Below are positions 1 through 11,765 of a stretch of DNA of 64,000 nucleotides, piece by piece. Made by a program: the position numbers and the translations under genes. The stretch covers positions 119,147,001-119,211,000 of the forward strand of contig NC_092520.1 in the NCBI RefSeq assembly GCF_037038585.1, in the 5' to 3' direction. This DNA is from Patagioenas fasciata. Its lineage: Eukaryota; Chordata; Aves; Columbiformes; Columbidae. Positions within the stretch are counted from its first letter, which is position 1; the number at the start of each line of letters is the position of its first letter. The notes under the pieces were generated by a model, which saw nothing but the letters and a program-made list of their open reading frames with translations, was not told the origin of the DNA and did no database searches.

Positions 1-1316
1 GGAGACGAATGCATTCCTCACATTGCAGCCCAGAAAGGGCTTGAGCTTGAGTATGGTAGGTGGGTTTGGAGGGATGGAGGAATCAGGCAAATAGTTATTT
101 GTTGTCACTGTGCTCCTAAATATTTTCCTTGCGTTTACTGATAAAATCCTCAAGGCTGAAAGTGCTGAAAAGAAAAAAAACCAGATAAAGCAATATAAAC
201 TCTTTCCTCTTCTGAGCAGCTGTTAGTTCAAGACAGCTACCGTGAATGTCCATCTGTCCAAGTTACTTGCTTGTACTTAGCAGTATTTTGGACACATGAG
301 AAAGGTTGCTTCTGATTATCTTTTTATTTATGTTCGTGGAAAGTACAGAGAACATTTTAGGGTGGGTTTTTTTGGGGGTGGGAATTATGGCCATCATAGG
401 TCAAGGTGCTTCTGGAAGGCCAAGCCAACTGCATTAAATCACAAAACTAAGGAATACTGAAACAATTAATCTTGTGATGATTACAGAGGGTATCACATTC
501 CCTCTGCAATGCAATCAGCCTATGGGCAGTTAGATACTGCATCTGACAGCAGTCACAGAGGAGAACTTTCCTTTCCTCACACCTCCATTCTTCTTCACAC
601 CCTATCAGCCCACTTCAATCTCTGACTCATAAACAGCTTGGAGATGACTACACTTATTCCTCTGAATTCATCTACTTCCAGGAATTAGTGTCAGAATAAG
701 ACTTTCAGACAAATAAAGTGACTTTTTCCAAGTTAGTTCTTTGGCCATCATTGTCTCCTCAGAAACATGACATTTTGGTTGCAGGCCTCTGTCTTTCCCT
801 TTTCCTATGGCAGCTGCACATTTATTCTCTCCAGCCCAAGGCACTTTTATATGCCTCAGCAGCTCAGACATCAGTTCAACATCTGTTGGTGAGGTCACAC
901 AGGGATAAAAAAGTTGATTATTTAGTAACTATCTACTTCTCATCATGTAGAAAGTTATTTATTCAATTCACAAGGGCCACAACTTCATGTCTGTCTGTTG
1001 TTGACAATGACTGATGGCACACAGTTCAATATTGTAACGAAATTGGGGTTGTCTGTAATAGCACTGACCCTTCAGTAACTTTTCGTTTGCTTTCCTGACA
1101 ATCTCTTAATGAGCTACTGTATGTACTTTCTTGCCAAAGCTTGCATTTTTTTACTCAGATGAGTCAATGGAGTAACAATATCACTGACCCTTCATGACCA
1201 TCCTGTTATTTCAAATGCTGCAGAAGACTGGACTTACAGCTAGTTTGGGTAGATGCCTTGAGGGGCAGCTGCCTTTGGCTGCTCCAGTTTTACATGTTGG
1301 CACTTTGCCTGGGCTT
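1..1316. other. Intergenic, no gene seen
   Basis: AT-rich single-copy-looking DNA. The open frames here are short, lack splice context and resemble no family I recognise. I see no RNA gene or clear repeat. Confidence 0.5.
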
Positions 1317-1390
1317 CACAGAATCACAGGATGGTTGAGGCTGGAAAGGACCTCTGGAGGTCATCTGGTCCAAAGCCTGCTTCTTCTCCT
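1317..1390 (-). repeat. CR1 LINE 3'-end scrap
   Basis: The stretch cacagaatcacaggatggtt followed by a 'ggaaaggacctctggaggtcatctggtcc' type sequence is the reverse complement of the CR1 3' terminus. Only the last 70-80 bases are present, the usual outcome of 5'-truncated CR1 insertion. Confidence 0.8.
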
Positions 1391-3525
1391 GATTTGATTT
1401 TACACAACTATGCTGGAAGCATTGACAGCTGAGCTCATCACTCTGCCTCCTCATTACAGTCAATGGAGAGAAAGTGGCAAATTCAAGGTGCAGATTGTTT
1501 GATCTAGTACAAATATCAATATTCAAATGGGATTAGTCATTCCCAGGAACATCTGTTGCTCTCCACTGACTACAAAGAGAGCACAATGCCAAAGCAGATG
1601 TCTATACAGGGAATGTTGAATCAGCAGATTTACCCTACTCTCCCGTCTTTGTATTCACATTTTAAAGCCTTCTGACACAGCTCTGTACATTCTTTGTGGT
1701 TTTCCTTCTTGCTGCCAAACTTGAAAACTTCAGCTATGAGGACTGGGTCAAATCCGCATGGTCCTGGCTGAATTAGTTCACATCTTGTAAGTGTATTGAA
1801 ATTCCAACTAAGTGAATGCAGACTTCATAAGCATCTTCAGATCCAGTGTTTGCTTAGTAGGACTTCTTAAAGAAATCAAGAGGGCCTCTGCATATAGACC
1901 ATACAGATCAAGCAGGACAAGTACAGCACAGTGCAAGAAATCTCTAGGTGGGCAAGGTGGAAATGGGATACCATCACACTTTAGGCATGTCCTTTCCTAC
2001 CTACCTTCAGTAGTAGGCATACCTTCAGTAATTCACTTGCCTCTTCCAGCTAAGTCACTTTTTTCTGACTGATGACAGAGGCTAGTGCTTCTTCCTTTTT
2101 CACTACCCTTTAAATAGGAGCAACGTGTTCCTACTTTTATTTCCTTGAAAGAATTTATTTTGCTAAATACACTCAGCGATATCCCCGGTCCCAGACATAG
2201 CTTGTGCACTTAACCAAGTAATTGCTTTCTGGCAGCCTTCTCTGAGAATCTTCTCCCTCTTTCCCAAATGTCTTTCTGCATATTTCCTCTGCATGTGAGG
2301 AAGTTTCCAGTATTTTTTACTCTAAGTATCTCACTGGGTTGATACCCTTAAGCTAGAAGATGTGAGATCCTCTTCCAGCCCTCAGGCAGGTTCTCTCTGA
2401 TTCCCACCTACACGGAGAGCAGATGCGATATAAGAGATGGATGTCTCAGCCTGTACAGCACCGAGCAGGGCTACTGCTGGTCTGCTCTGGAGATCCACCT
2501 TCAGTAAAGCAAAGCACTCCTCAGCCTCTCCCTGCTTTTTTCTTCCCCCCCCACCTCCCGCCTCACTGCTTTGTTTCTGTTACTATAGGATTATTTTCAT
2601 TCTGCTTTGGACACAAGAATACAATTTGAGCATTTGGTTAAAATCTAAGTTGACCAAGTTGACCTTTATTGTAAGAACTTTTCCAAGTTTCTAATAATCC
2701 GAAAAAAAGTTACATCTGCCCTCAGATATCAGATAATCTTTTTCCTCAGTGTTGAGCTTGTTATCTTACTTCCATGATTCTTGGAAGCTGCCTTAATTTT
2801 TTATTGTAGTCTGCTTCTTGGACAGGAATTTCATGGTATTGCTGACTGATTTTCTTGCTTTTTGTTATTGTTTTTCACTTCACACCTCTTCTCTCTCTCT
2901 CTTTTTTTTTTTTTTAATCTTTTATTTAGCCAGTATTAGGCTGGCTTCTCGCCTAGTTTTACTTGCTTAGAAGGTAACTCTTCCTCTACTTTCACAGCTT
3001 CTCCTTCCACTACTTCCTTCCAGAAGGCAGCAGAACAAACTCTAATTTAAGTGTGTGTGTCTTAATACTATAGGTGCAATTTAGTGGAAGTTTGTCATGT
3101 TGTTCAGCCCTGAAGTCGAGCCACCTGAGCTATTGCCAGCTCATGCTGAAAGAGTTTTCCAAACCAGGTGACATTTGCCAGATGACCAGAAGAAAAGTAA
3201 AACAAATTAAGAAATTAGCAAGTAGATTCAGAAAACAAACACAAAGAAACAGAACAACCCGAAACTTTGTTGGCTATCTGTGTTTGTTGTGATTCCCGAA
3301 GTCCTCTCTGTGTTTTGTTCAGCTGGAAGCTGCTGGGACATGTCTGCAGCTGATTGAAGCCAGAAGCTGCTTCCCTCCACAAGTTGTGTGCCCTGGCACT
3401 GTCTCCCCTGCTACAACCTGCTGTTTACAGCAAAGCTCTGCCAAGGAGTTTCTCAGCATGCTGGCAATTCAGCTGAATATAAAAACACTTCTGGAGACAT
3501 GGTCATGACACTTTGGTTTTAAATG
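1391..3525. other. Intergenic, no gene seen
   Basis: No gene recognised. A pyrimidine-rich low-complexity stretch (CT repeats, then a run of T) lies at about 2885-2918 and a short GT run near 3050. Short open frames here show no family resemblance. Confidence 0.5.
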
Positions 3526-3712
3526 GAGTAGGGTTGTTAGGCATTGGAACAGGCTGCCCAAGAAAGTGGTGTAGTCACCACCCCTGAAGGTGATTAAAAG
3601 ACACATAGATGAGGTTCTTAGGGATGTGGATTAGTGCTAGAGTTAGCTGAACAGCTGGGCTCAACGATCTTAAGGGTGTCTTCCAACCAAAATGATTCTG
3701 TGGTTAATTTAT
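3526..3712 (+). repeat. CR1 LINE 3' end
   Basis: This contains the CR1 C-terminal coding and 3' sequence around 'cattggaacaggctgccca' and 'gatcttaagggtgtcttcc', ending in aatgattctgtgg. It is a degraded, 5'-truncated copy of about 190 bases on the plus strand. It resembles the copy at 17690-17990. Confidence 0.85.
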
Positions 3713-5064
3713 GATTCCCCAGTTTGTGAAGCACGTCTCAGATAGCATTAGCTTTTGATCTGCCACCCACTTTGGAGAATCCAGGCTGGCCACCTCGCCT
3801 GCCCTCTGTTAGCATCATCTTACCAATAGACAGTTCACTTACTCAGTTCAAATGCATCCCTTTTGACAAAGAAATTAACTAAGAACTGAATTTATGAGCC
3901 TCCAAGCGTATAAATTTTCTATATTGCAGGCCTCAACAGCTACTTATTTTATGACTGCTTCAGTGCTAAGAAGAAATATAGCTTATTACTAGCTTTAGAC
4001 AAAGAGTGATTATGGTAACTTGGGGATTGCCTCGACTTTCAGGGTCCCATTTTTGCTGACAGGGAGATGACAAGTTTGAAGAGGCTTGTAAGAATTTGGA
4101 GGTGATAAAGTGAGGTGCTTGCCTTAAAAGGATTAGAGTCTCATCTCAGTGTTCTAAAGCAGAACGAAGTCCAGTGAAAATACACAGATGTTCCAGCCTC
4201 AGAAGGGAGTTCATGCATATGTGATGAGGGAGGGCAGGAATGATTTGGCTTCAGACAAGTTAAACACCTCTATGGCTTGTGGGACCTATAGGAATACCAG
4301 TTATTAATGTAAACCTGAACATAAGAATAATCTGCAATATACTCTGGAACCTACAACCCTTCTACAACTTTTCTGCTGTTCATGAAAGTGAAAAAAAATA
4401 ATTTAAAAATTATTAGGATCCATCATGACAAATGATGGCAAAGCCAGTCAGCTTAAATCCTTTCCCTGAAACCTTGCAGAGCTGCACTTTTGCTTCCCCA
4501 AAGCCCTTAAGTCTCAGAACTTCTCCAGCCACTAATATACTAAGACACTGTGTGCGCAAGAGAATTTTTGTTATATAATTGGAGTCAGGAATTTGCACAA
4601 AAAATAGCAGGAAAAAATAGAGATCAACTTTGACAGAAGCTCATCCACATCCAACTCCCTTTCTGTGATTTCCAGATGGCATCCATATCATCGCTTCTTA
4701 TGGAAGTCATGTTGATGGTGTCCTAAATGTGTCTTGTCAGTTGCCTTGCTGTGTTTGATGCTGATGTGGGCTTGTCCTAGTTAGAATTCTTGATGTTGTA
4801 ATAAGATCTGTCTCTGAGGTTTTCCTAGGAGCATTTACTTGGGAAGAAATCAATCTTTTTATTAGTCATCCAGGTGGTTTTCCATGTCCCCTCACCAAAA
4901 GGTATGAGGTTTGCACTGAAAAAAATTATTTCTGGGATGTTCTTAATTTATGAAGGTTGTTTGCTGCTTAGACATTCATTGCTCATTGCCTGTGCAGATA
5001 AGCAAAACTACTTTCTTTGTGTTCTTCCTGTAATACTTCTCTTTGCATTCAGGTGTTTTGGAAT
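3713..5064. other. Intergenic, no gene seen
   Basis: No gene, RNA or recognisable repeat. Position 5064/5065 is the left edge of the segmental duplication: sequence from 5065 recurs at 18484, while sequence to the left does not. Confidence 0.5.
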
Positions 5065-5150
5065 GCATATAGCAATATACTTTGATTTCTCTTATTGAAG
5101 AACAAATTTCTTTTGTACTGAGTAATATTTTTAACATATCAGGGCATTCT

Positions 5151-7365
5151 GAGTCACAGAATCACAGAATGTTATGCATTGGAAGGGATCTCAAAAGATC
5201 ATCTAGTCCAGTCCCCCTCTGGGACCAGGAACACCTAGATGAGGTTACACAGGAAGGTGTCTGGGTGGGTTTGAATGTCTCCAGAGTAGGAGACTCCACA
5301 GCCCCCCTGGGCAGCCTGTTCCAGTGTTCTGTCATCCTCACTGAGAAGCTTCTTCTCAAATTTAAGTGGAACCTCTTGTGTTCCAGTTTGTACCCATTGC
5401 CCATTGTCCTGTCATTGGTTGTCACCGAGAAGATCCTGGCTTTTACCTCGTGACACTCACCCTTTACATATTTATTAACATTAATGAGGTCACCCCTCAG
5501 TCTCCTCTTCTCTGAACTAAAGACACCCAGCTCCCTTTTCCTTTCCTCATAAGGGAGATGCTCCACTCCCTTAATCATCTTTGTTAATCTCCAGCAGTTC
5601 CCTGTCCTTCTTGAGCTGAGGGGTCCAGAACTGGACACAATATTCCAGGTGTGGTCTCGCCAGGGCAGACTAGAGAGGAAGGAGAACCTCTCTCGACCTA
5701 CTAACCACCCCCCTTCTAATACACACAAGGATGCCATCGGCCTTCCTGACCACTAAGGCACAGTCATCAAGGCTCATGGTCATCCTGCTGTCCACCAGGA
5801 CCCCCAGGTCCCTTTCCCCTACACTGCTCTGCAACAGGTGGTTCCCCAACTTATACTGGCACCTGGGGTTGTTCCTACCCAGATGCAAGATTCTACACTT
5901 GCCCTTGTTATATTTCATTAAACTTTCCTCCACCCTGTCCAGGCCTCGCTGGATGGCAGCACAGCCTTCTGGCGTGTCAGCCACTCCTCCCAGCTCCGTG
6001 TCATCAGCAAACTTGCTGACAGTGCACTCTATTCCCTCATCCAAGTCGTTGATGAGTATACTGGATAATACTGGTCCCAGTAATGACCCTTAAGGCACTC
6101 CACTAGATACAGGCCTCCAACAAGATGCTGCCCCATTGACCACAACTCTCTGGCTTCTTTCCTTCAGCCAGTTGGCAGTCCACCTCACTACTCAGTCATT
6201 CAGACCACACTTCCTTAGTTTAGCTGTAATGATGCTGTGGGAGACTCTGTCAAATGCCTCACTGAAATCAAGATAGACCACATTCCCTGCTTTGCCACCA
6301 TCTATCCAGCTGATTATGTCATGTCCTCATAAAAGATTATGAGGTTGGTGAAGCATGACTTCCCCTTGGTGAAGCCATGTTGACTGCCCCTAATGACCTT
6401 GGCATATCCTTGATATGCCTTGAGATGGCACCAAGGATAAGTCGTTCCATCAGTTTCCCAGGGATGGAGGTGAAGCTGACAGGTCTATAGTTACCCAGGG
6501 CCTCCTTCTTGCCCTTTTTGAAGACTGGAGTGACATTTGCTTTCCTCCAGTCCTCAGGCACCTCTCCCGTTTCCCAAGACTTGTCAAAGATGATGGAGAG
6601 TGGTCCAGCAACGACCTCAACTAGCTCCCTCAGCACCCGTGTGTGCATCCCTTCTGGACCCATGGATTTATGGATGTCCCGATTGCTTAATTGCTCCCTA
6701 ACCCAGTCCACATCAACCGAGGCAAACTCCTCCATTGCCCTGCCTTCCTCTGGGGCCTCAGGGATATGGGGCTCCTCAGGACAGCTTCCGGTAGAGTAAG
6801 CAGAGACAAAGAAGGCATTCAGTAACTCTGCCTTCTCTGTATCTTCTGTCACCAGGGCACCCACCTCATTCAACAGTAGGCCTACAACATGGCCTCTAGT
6901 ATTAGTTGTATCTGCCATGTATTTGCAAAAGCTCTTTCTGTTGTCCTCGACCCCTCTCTCCACGTTTAATTCTAAGGAGGCCTTAGCTTTCCTAGTTGCC
7001 TCCCTACACCCTCTGACAACAGCCTCATATTATTCCCAAGTGGCCAGACCCTCCTTCCATGATCCCTAAACTCTCCTCTTCCACTTGAGCATACCCAGAA
7101 GTTCCCTGTTTAATCACACAGCTGTCCTGGCTCCCTTCCTTCACTTCCTGTGTGTCGGGATGCTCTGATCTTGAGCTTGGAAGAAGCAGTCCCTGAATGC
7201 TAACCAACTATCTTGGGCCCCTTTACCTTCAAGTATTTTTTCCCATGGGATTTCCCCTAGCAATTGTTTGAAAAGGCTAAAGTTGGCACTTCTGATGTCC
7301 AGGGTTGTGATTCTGCTTGGTATTCTGTTCCTGCCACTTTTCTCAGACAGTTTTACCATACGCTG
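5151..7365 (-). repeat. CR1 LINE, RT part, antisense
   Basis: A 5'-truncated CR1 on the minus strand. Its 3' end (cacagaatcacagaatgtta) is at 5155. Moving right there are broken frames of the ORF2 reverse transcriptase: a C-terminal part at 5162-5737, the F-A-D-D catalytic region at 5670-6044, and N-terminal RT ([22 protein letters not shown]) at 6337-6963. A last ORF2 piece reaches about 7360. Frame shifts separate these parts, so it is dead. The first gene unit's left boundary (7089) falls inside it. Confidence 0.92.
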
Positions 7366-7757
7366 CTTTTCTTTTTGCTAGAAAATGTAGATGCTTTCTT
7401 ATTTCATTGTACCCATTCCAAATAAAATATTCTGCTCTTCTAGAACTGTCTTGAATTTTCTTCTCATTGTAAATGCACTGGCTTAAGTTTCTACCCATGA
7501 GAGATCTTTCTGGGAGTGTGTTGTCATTCTGTTCCTGTGTGCATAAATGTTACAACTTGTGTAGTGATGAGGTTGCTTGGTTTTGTCAGCAGCACTGATG
7601 TGCAGTCACTTTATCTGTAGAGAAACAAGCATGTCATAGCAGCTTTCTTCCCTTATACAGAAAAAATACCTTGTATCTGGGCTTTCAAGACCGTCTATAT
7701 CTTCTCAGATTTAAATGCGGGTTTCTCTTGCTTATAAAGGGATCTGGCCGTATAAGC

Positions 7758-7763
7758 TTTATT
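7758..7763 (-). terminator. Poly(A) signal, ITPRIPL1-like copy 1
   Basis: tttatt on the plus strand is AATAAA on the minus strand, about 108 bases beyond the stop codon. It is kept in the other copies at 12618, 21180 and 26039. Confidence 0.6.
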
Positions 7764-7870
7764 TGTAAAACTCTTTAATCTATGAAATAGTGGAGCATCT
7801 AGCTTTCAAAATCCCTTGATCAAGTGTCTTCGGGTAGGCACTAGAAGTCCACTGAAGTCCACACGGTGTC

Positions 7871-8893
7871 CTAGTCGAGGCTCAGGAAGGACTCGGAGTC
7901 ATCTAGCGGCACCCCAAAAGTCAGCTGAATGGACAGGTTTTCCTGCCCTTTCTGTAGGCTGAGCTTGCAGGCGCGTGTGGTGGGCAGCATCGTCAGCTGG
8001 CAGTGGTGTGACAGAGGTATCAGCTTCCAGGCATCTTTCACCAACATCTGGAACCAGCAGGTGGTTTTCTCGATGTCCAAGTATGAGTTGGTGCACAGGG
8101 TGTTGAGGAGGCTGGGGCCTTGACTTTTCAGCTCATCCTCGCTGTGGTGGAGGAAGCACAGCCTGTCCCCCACCAACTGCTCCCTCTTGCACATGCACTG
8201 GAGCTGCACACGGAGGCAGGATTTGCTGGTCAGCACGTCCTTCGCGGTGTCCGTCTCCAAGAAGAAGGCATGACCGGGGGGAGGCTGCAGGGGCACCAGC
8301 AGTTGGTAGAGGACGTTGTCCTCCCGGGCACTCCACCCTTCGTAGACACAGCCCACCATGATGGCCGGCTGCAGCCGTGGCTTGAAGGTCTTCCCGGAAA
8401 GTCTTCGGCAGGTACTAAGAAGCTCCTCTACCAGGTCCTCCACCAGCCTGCACTTGTCAGCCATGTACGGTGCTGGCAACCAGATGTGATCAGCCACACA
8501 TCCAGCCAGATCCCCAATGCCGCCATAGTCATCATCGTCGTCATCTTCTTCTGCCTCTTCATCCTCATCTTGACGGCCAGGGCTGCCTTGCTGGCAGCTG
8601 CTTTCTGGCTTGCGGCTCCTTTTCCTGGTCCTCCTCCACAGGAGCAGGAGCAAGGCTCCTGCCCCGAAAGCAGACACCCAGAAGCACCACTGCCGGGAGG
8701 CAACAAAGAGCAGGACTTCTCTGGCCGCCCCATTGTGCTCCAGGGTCTCCACCAAATCTTGCAGCAGCTGAGTCCTCTTGCGGCTTAGCTGCTGTGTGAG
8801 CTGCTGCACAACCCAGTGCAGCTTGTCAATCATCTTCAGGGTGTTCTGGACAAAGTTCAGCACAGCCAGGATGAAGTACACAACGAGAGCCAT
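7871..8893 (-). CDS. ITPRIPL1-like membrane protein, copy 1
   Basis: A 340-residue protein of the ITPRIP/ITPRIPL1 family (Mab-21-like nucleotidyltransferase fold); biochemical role unknown. Order: hydrophobic N-terminus (1-17, probable signal peptide), amphipathic heptad-like region (about 20-55), transmembrane segment (about 70-86) followed by RRTRKRSRK, acidic linker (109-122), then the Mab-21 core from about 140 with GCVYEGWSAREDN at 181-193, where this fold carries its G-S and acidic motif. The basic stretch predicts a cytoplasmic C-terminal domain. Mammalian ITPRIPL1 and ITPRIP are about 550 residues, so this form stops about 200 short and lacks the C-terminal helical half. The start is supported by a pyrimidine tract and CAG acceptor three bases before the ATG (AG at 8898-8897), as expected for a single coding exon after a non-coding first exon. 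This copy alone has Lys20 (Glu elsewhere) and a silent CTA at Leu36. Confidence 0.85.
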   Translation of the reverse strand: MALVVYFILAVLNFVQNTLKMIDKLHWVVQQLTQQLSRKRTQLLQDLVETLEHNGAAREVLLFVASRQWCFWVSAFGAGALLLLLWRRTRKRSRKPESSCQQGSPGRQDEDEEAEEDDDDDDYGGIGDLAGCVADHIWLPAPYMADKCRLVEDLVEELLSTCRRLSGKTFKPRLQPAIMVGCVYEGWSAREDNVLYQLLVPLQPPPGHAFFLETDTAKDVLTSKSCLRVQLQCMCKREQLVGDRLCFLHHSEDELKSQGPSLLNTLCTNSYLDIEKTTCWFQMLVKDAWKLIPLSHHCQLTMLPTTRACKLSLQKGQENLSIQLTFGVPLDDSESFLSLD

Positions 8894-8896
8894 GGC

Positions 8897-8925
8897 CTGT
8901 AGGACAGGGAAGAGAAGGGGTCTCA
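8897..8925 (-). promoter_or_regulatory. Predicted 3' splice site before the ATG
   Basis: On the minus strand the sequence is ccccttctcttccctgtcc, then tacag, gcc and ATG. The pyrimidine-rich tract ending in CAG just before the start codon looks like a functional acceptor. A non-coding first exon should lie upstream (to the right), but I cannot place its donor. The element is present in all four copies. Confidence 0.55.
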
Positions 8926-9251
8926 GTGGGGCTGGGCAGGAGGGAGCTCGTGGTGGGGGATGCGATGCGGGTGCTGCAGGGACCCGGGGGCACGAAGGGA
9001 GAGGGGGCGATGGGGCTGGAATGCACCCGTCCCCGCTCTGTCACAGTGCTCTGCCCAAGGTTCTCCCCCGAGTGGCTGGACCCTCACTCCAGGCTGAGAC
9101 CCCCGTCCCCAGGGTTTGGCGTTTCTGCCCCAGCCCTTGTCCAGCCCAGCCCCCCGTGTGTGCACCCACCGCTGGCCCAGGTTGCACTGCAGCCCCCCTG
9201 CCTCTGGTGCCCCTGGTGACTGCCCTGCCCATTGTGACCCGTCCTCTGTGC

Positions 9252-10076
9252 TGTCACAGGAGCTGCAGGGGCTGGAGCAAACATTCCCCTGTGGCCCATG
9301 GAACGGACCTTGGTGTGGAGCAGCTATTTACCTGCAGTCCATCAGAGAGATCCTGGTAGAGAAGCTATTTCCCTGTAGCTCAGTAAGAGAACCACGGTGG
9401 AGCTTGCCCTGTTTTTTTTCACAAACAAGCCCAGTTTCTCTTTTAGTGAATTTTCTTTTCTGCTAAGTTCTTCTAAGTAACTGCACTTTTCTGAAGTTGG
9501 CTACATGTTTTTGCAGATAGTAGCAATGGAATGCAAGGTGGCTGATAAGAATGCACGTCCTGTGAGAGGGGCGTATTTGCAAGGAGGGGCAAACAGAACC
9601 AGTGACTAAAACTGACCAGCTAAGTATTCCATCCCGTCCGCATCATAACACTATATAAAAGTGTGAGATCACGGAGGTCTCGTTCTCTTCAACTGTGGCC
9701 GGCATCTGAAGACAACCCTGCCTGTCGTCCCTGCGGTCTGAGGCCTGGTTCCAGTTCATCCTGATCCAGTTCAGGTTTGCTGCAGAGTCCAGCCCAGAAC
9801 TTCCGGGTGCCTGCCCTGCAGCTGCCGGAGCCAGCTCTGCCATTGGGCAATGCTGAGCTGTGCCGGGAAATTCAAGATTGGTTTTGTATATTTTGTATTA
9901 TTTTCTCCATTTTATTAGTTGCATTAGTAAAGCACTTTTCACTTTTTTTTTTTCAACTTGCAAGGCCCTCTCTCTTTTCCTCCTGTTGCCTTTCCTTGGT
10001 GGGGAGAGCTGGCGGGGGGAGGTTGACAGAGAGTATCTGCCACAGTTTATTGTTGCCCTGCAATTAAACAGTGACA
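9252..10076 (+). mobile_element. Endogenous retrovirus LTR-like element, unit 1
   Basis: It has a promoter-like core with TATATAAAA at 9652-9660, preceded by 'accagctaagtattccat'. A GC-rich leader follows, then a T-rich stretch and an A/T-rich end in aattaaacagtgaca, a layout like avian ERV LTRs. The proposed ends are TGTCA at 9252 and TGACA at 10076, a short inverted pair, but I found no target-site duplication, so the edges are tentative. No gag, pol or env frame is attached, so it would be a solo LTR. It is transcribed away from the gene, which starts 360 bases to its left on the other strand. Confidence 0.55.
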
Positions 10077-10630
10077 AGCTAATTTTCTAAATGAAAAGGC
10101 AAATTTCAAAATTTTACTTAGAGAACCTTCTGGAGGAATTTTTATTTTATTTAAAACTAATTGCTTAGCTTGACCTTTATTCATGAAAACATTTATATCC
10201 CCTAGAACCTAATTATCTGTCTCTTCGTAAAAGTTGTCATATTCTTATACCAATATTTCAAAAACTATAGAGATTTGGAAGTTTAAACTCTGAACTGGAA
10301 TGGAAAATTTATGGTGAAAGCAAACCAAACTATTGGGAGTTAAGGCCAATTTTGTTGTTTCTGCCTACCATCTCTAGGCAATGGTGAATCATTAAGGCCT
10401 CCACCTCTTCAAAGATATCAGAGAGGCTGTGAGAAATAGTGTGTATAAAAGAAACCACAGATCAGTAAACAGCAAAAGCACAACATGCTGTCAAATCAAA
10501 GTCTCTGACCCCTGATGCTAGTAAAGGAGATCAGGCCTCAAACTGAACTTACATCACCGTGAGGCAATGTTACTTATGACAGGTTAGGGAGGAGGTCGAG
10601 AGACTGAGGACCATCATGGAGTGTGAAATA
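10077..10630. other. Non-coding part of unit 1
   Basis: An AT-rich stretch shared with unit 3 (23498-24051) and, in altered form, with unit 4 (28360-28852). No gene, RNA or named repeat recognised. Confidence 0.5.
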
Positions 10631-10691
10631 GTATGAAATAGTGGAGCATCTAGCTTTCAAAATTCCTTGGTCAAGTTTCTTCAGGTAGGTG
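10631..10691 (-). pseudogene. Relic of the ITPRIPL1-like 3' flank
   Basis: The sequence atgaaatagtggagcatcta and the next 40 bases nearly match the stretch downstream of the gene's poly(A) signal (about 7783-7845). Here the match stops where the gene should begin and CR1 sequence starts instead. This looks like the last remnant of another gene copy lost when the CR1-bearing segment was joined. Confidence 0.6.
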
Positions 10692-11765
10692 CTAGCATGG
10701 TAGACAATGGAGAGCAGTGGATATTGTCTACCTGGACTTCGGTAAGGTTTTGAGACCACCTCCCGTAAGATCCTCATAGAGAAGCTGTTGAAGTGTGGGC
10801 TGGATGAGCAGACAGTGAGGTAGACTGAAAACTGGACAAACAGCTGGGCCCAGAGGGTAGTGATCAACATCACAAAATCTAGTTGTTTGGCCAGTAACTA
10901 GCGGTATATCCTAGGGGTCAATACTGCATCCAGTCCTGTTTAACATCTTCGTTAATGATCTAGATGATGGGGCACTGCACCTTCAGCAAGTTGGCTGATG
11001 ACACAAAACTGGGAGGAGTGGCTGATAGATCAGAGGGTTGTGCTGTCATCCAGAAGGACCTCAACCAGCTGGAGAAATGGGACAACATGAACCTCATCAA
11101 GTTCAACAAGGAAAAGTGCGAAGTCCCGCATGTGGGAAGCAATAGCTCTGAGCACCAGTACATGCTGGGGGTCACCCAACTGGAAAGCAATTTGGCAGAA
11201 AAGTTCCTGGGGTTTTTGGTGGACACCAAGCTGAACATGAGCCACCAACGTGCTCTTGCCACAAAGAAGGCAAATGCTATCCTGGGCTGCATTAGGAGTG
11301 GTGTTGCCCGCATTTTGAGGGAGGTGATCTTTCCCCTCTACTCAGCACTGGTGAGGCCCCTCCTGGGGTGCTGGGTCCAGTACTGGGCTCCCTAGTACAA
11401 GAGAGACAAGACAGGAGATTGTCCAGCAAAGGGCTGCAAAAATTATTAAGGGAGCAGAGCATCTGTCTGATAAGGTATGGTTGAGAGAGCTGGGACTGTT
11501 CAAACCACAGAAGAGAAGGCTCAAGGGGACCTTATCCATGTGCATAAATACATGAAGGGAGTGTGCAAAGAAGATGGAGTCACGCTCTTTTCAGCACTGG
11601 CACAGGTTGCCCAGAGAAGCTGTGGAGCATCCATCTTGGAGATATTCAAAAGCTGTCTGAACACAGTCCTGGGCAACTGTCCCTAGGTGGCCCTGCTTGT
11701 TCAGGGAGGCTTGACCAGATGACCTCCAGGGATACCTTCCAACCTGAGCCATTCTGTGATTTTGT
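10692..11765 (+). repeat. CR1 LINE 3' half, sense, unit 1
   Basis: Reverse-transcriptase C-terminal half and 3' end on the plus strand. The best frame (10964-11395) has the LADDTKLGG active-site region, then the CR1 C-terminal conserved block around [17 protein letters not shown]. It ends at 'gccattctgtgatttt' (about 11763). Stops show it is inactive. It is a different, older CR1 type from the antisense copy at 5151-7365. Confidence 0.9.

Noticed and set aside
5162..6963. Several minus-strand frames of 100-200 codons that could be taken for host genes
   Set aside because: They are CR1 reverse transcriptase pieces ([23 protein letters not shown] blocks) separated by frame shifts.
7141..7359. 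72-codon frame repeated with each gene unit (also 12001, 20563, 25422)
   Set aside because: It matches the linker part of CR1 ORF2, as seen in the longer copy at 46414-46815. It is not a conserved small gene.
8778..9466. Plus-strand frames upstream of the ITPRIPL1-like genes (158-193 codons)
   Set aside because: They are GC-rich shadow frames of the gene and its 5' flank. They change length between copies and match no family.
9777..10090. Frames of 76-97 codons inside the LTR-like element
   Set aside because: They are low-complexity and overlap each other. They show no retroviral domain and vary with the T-run length.
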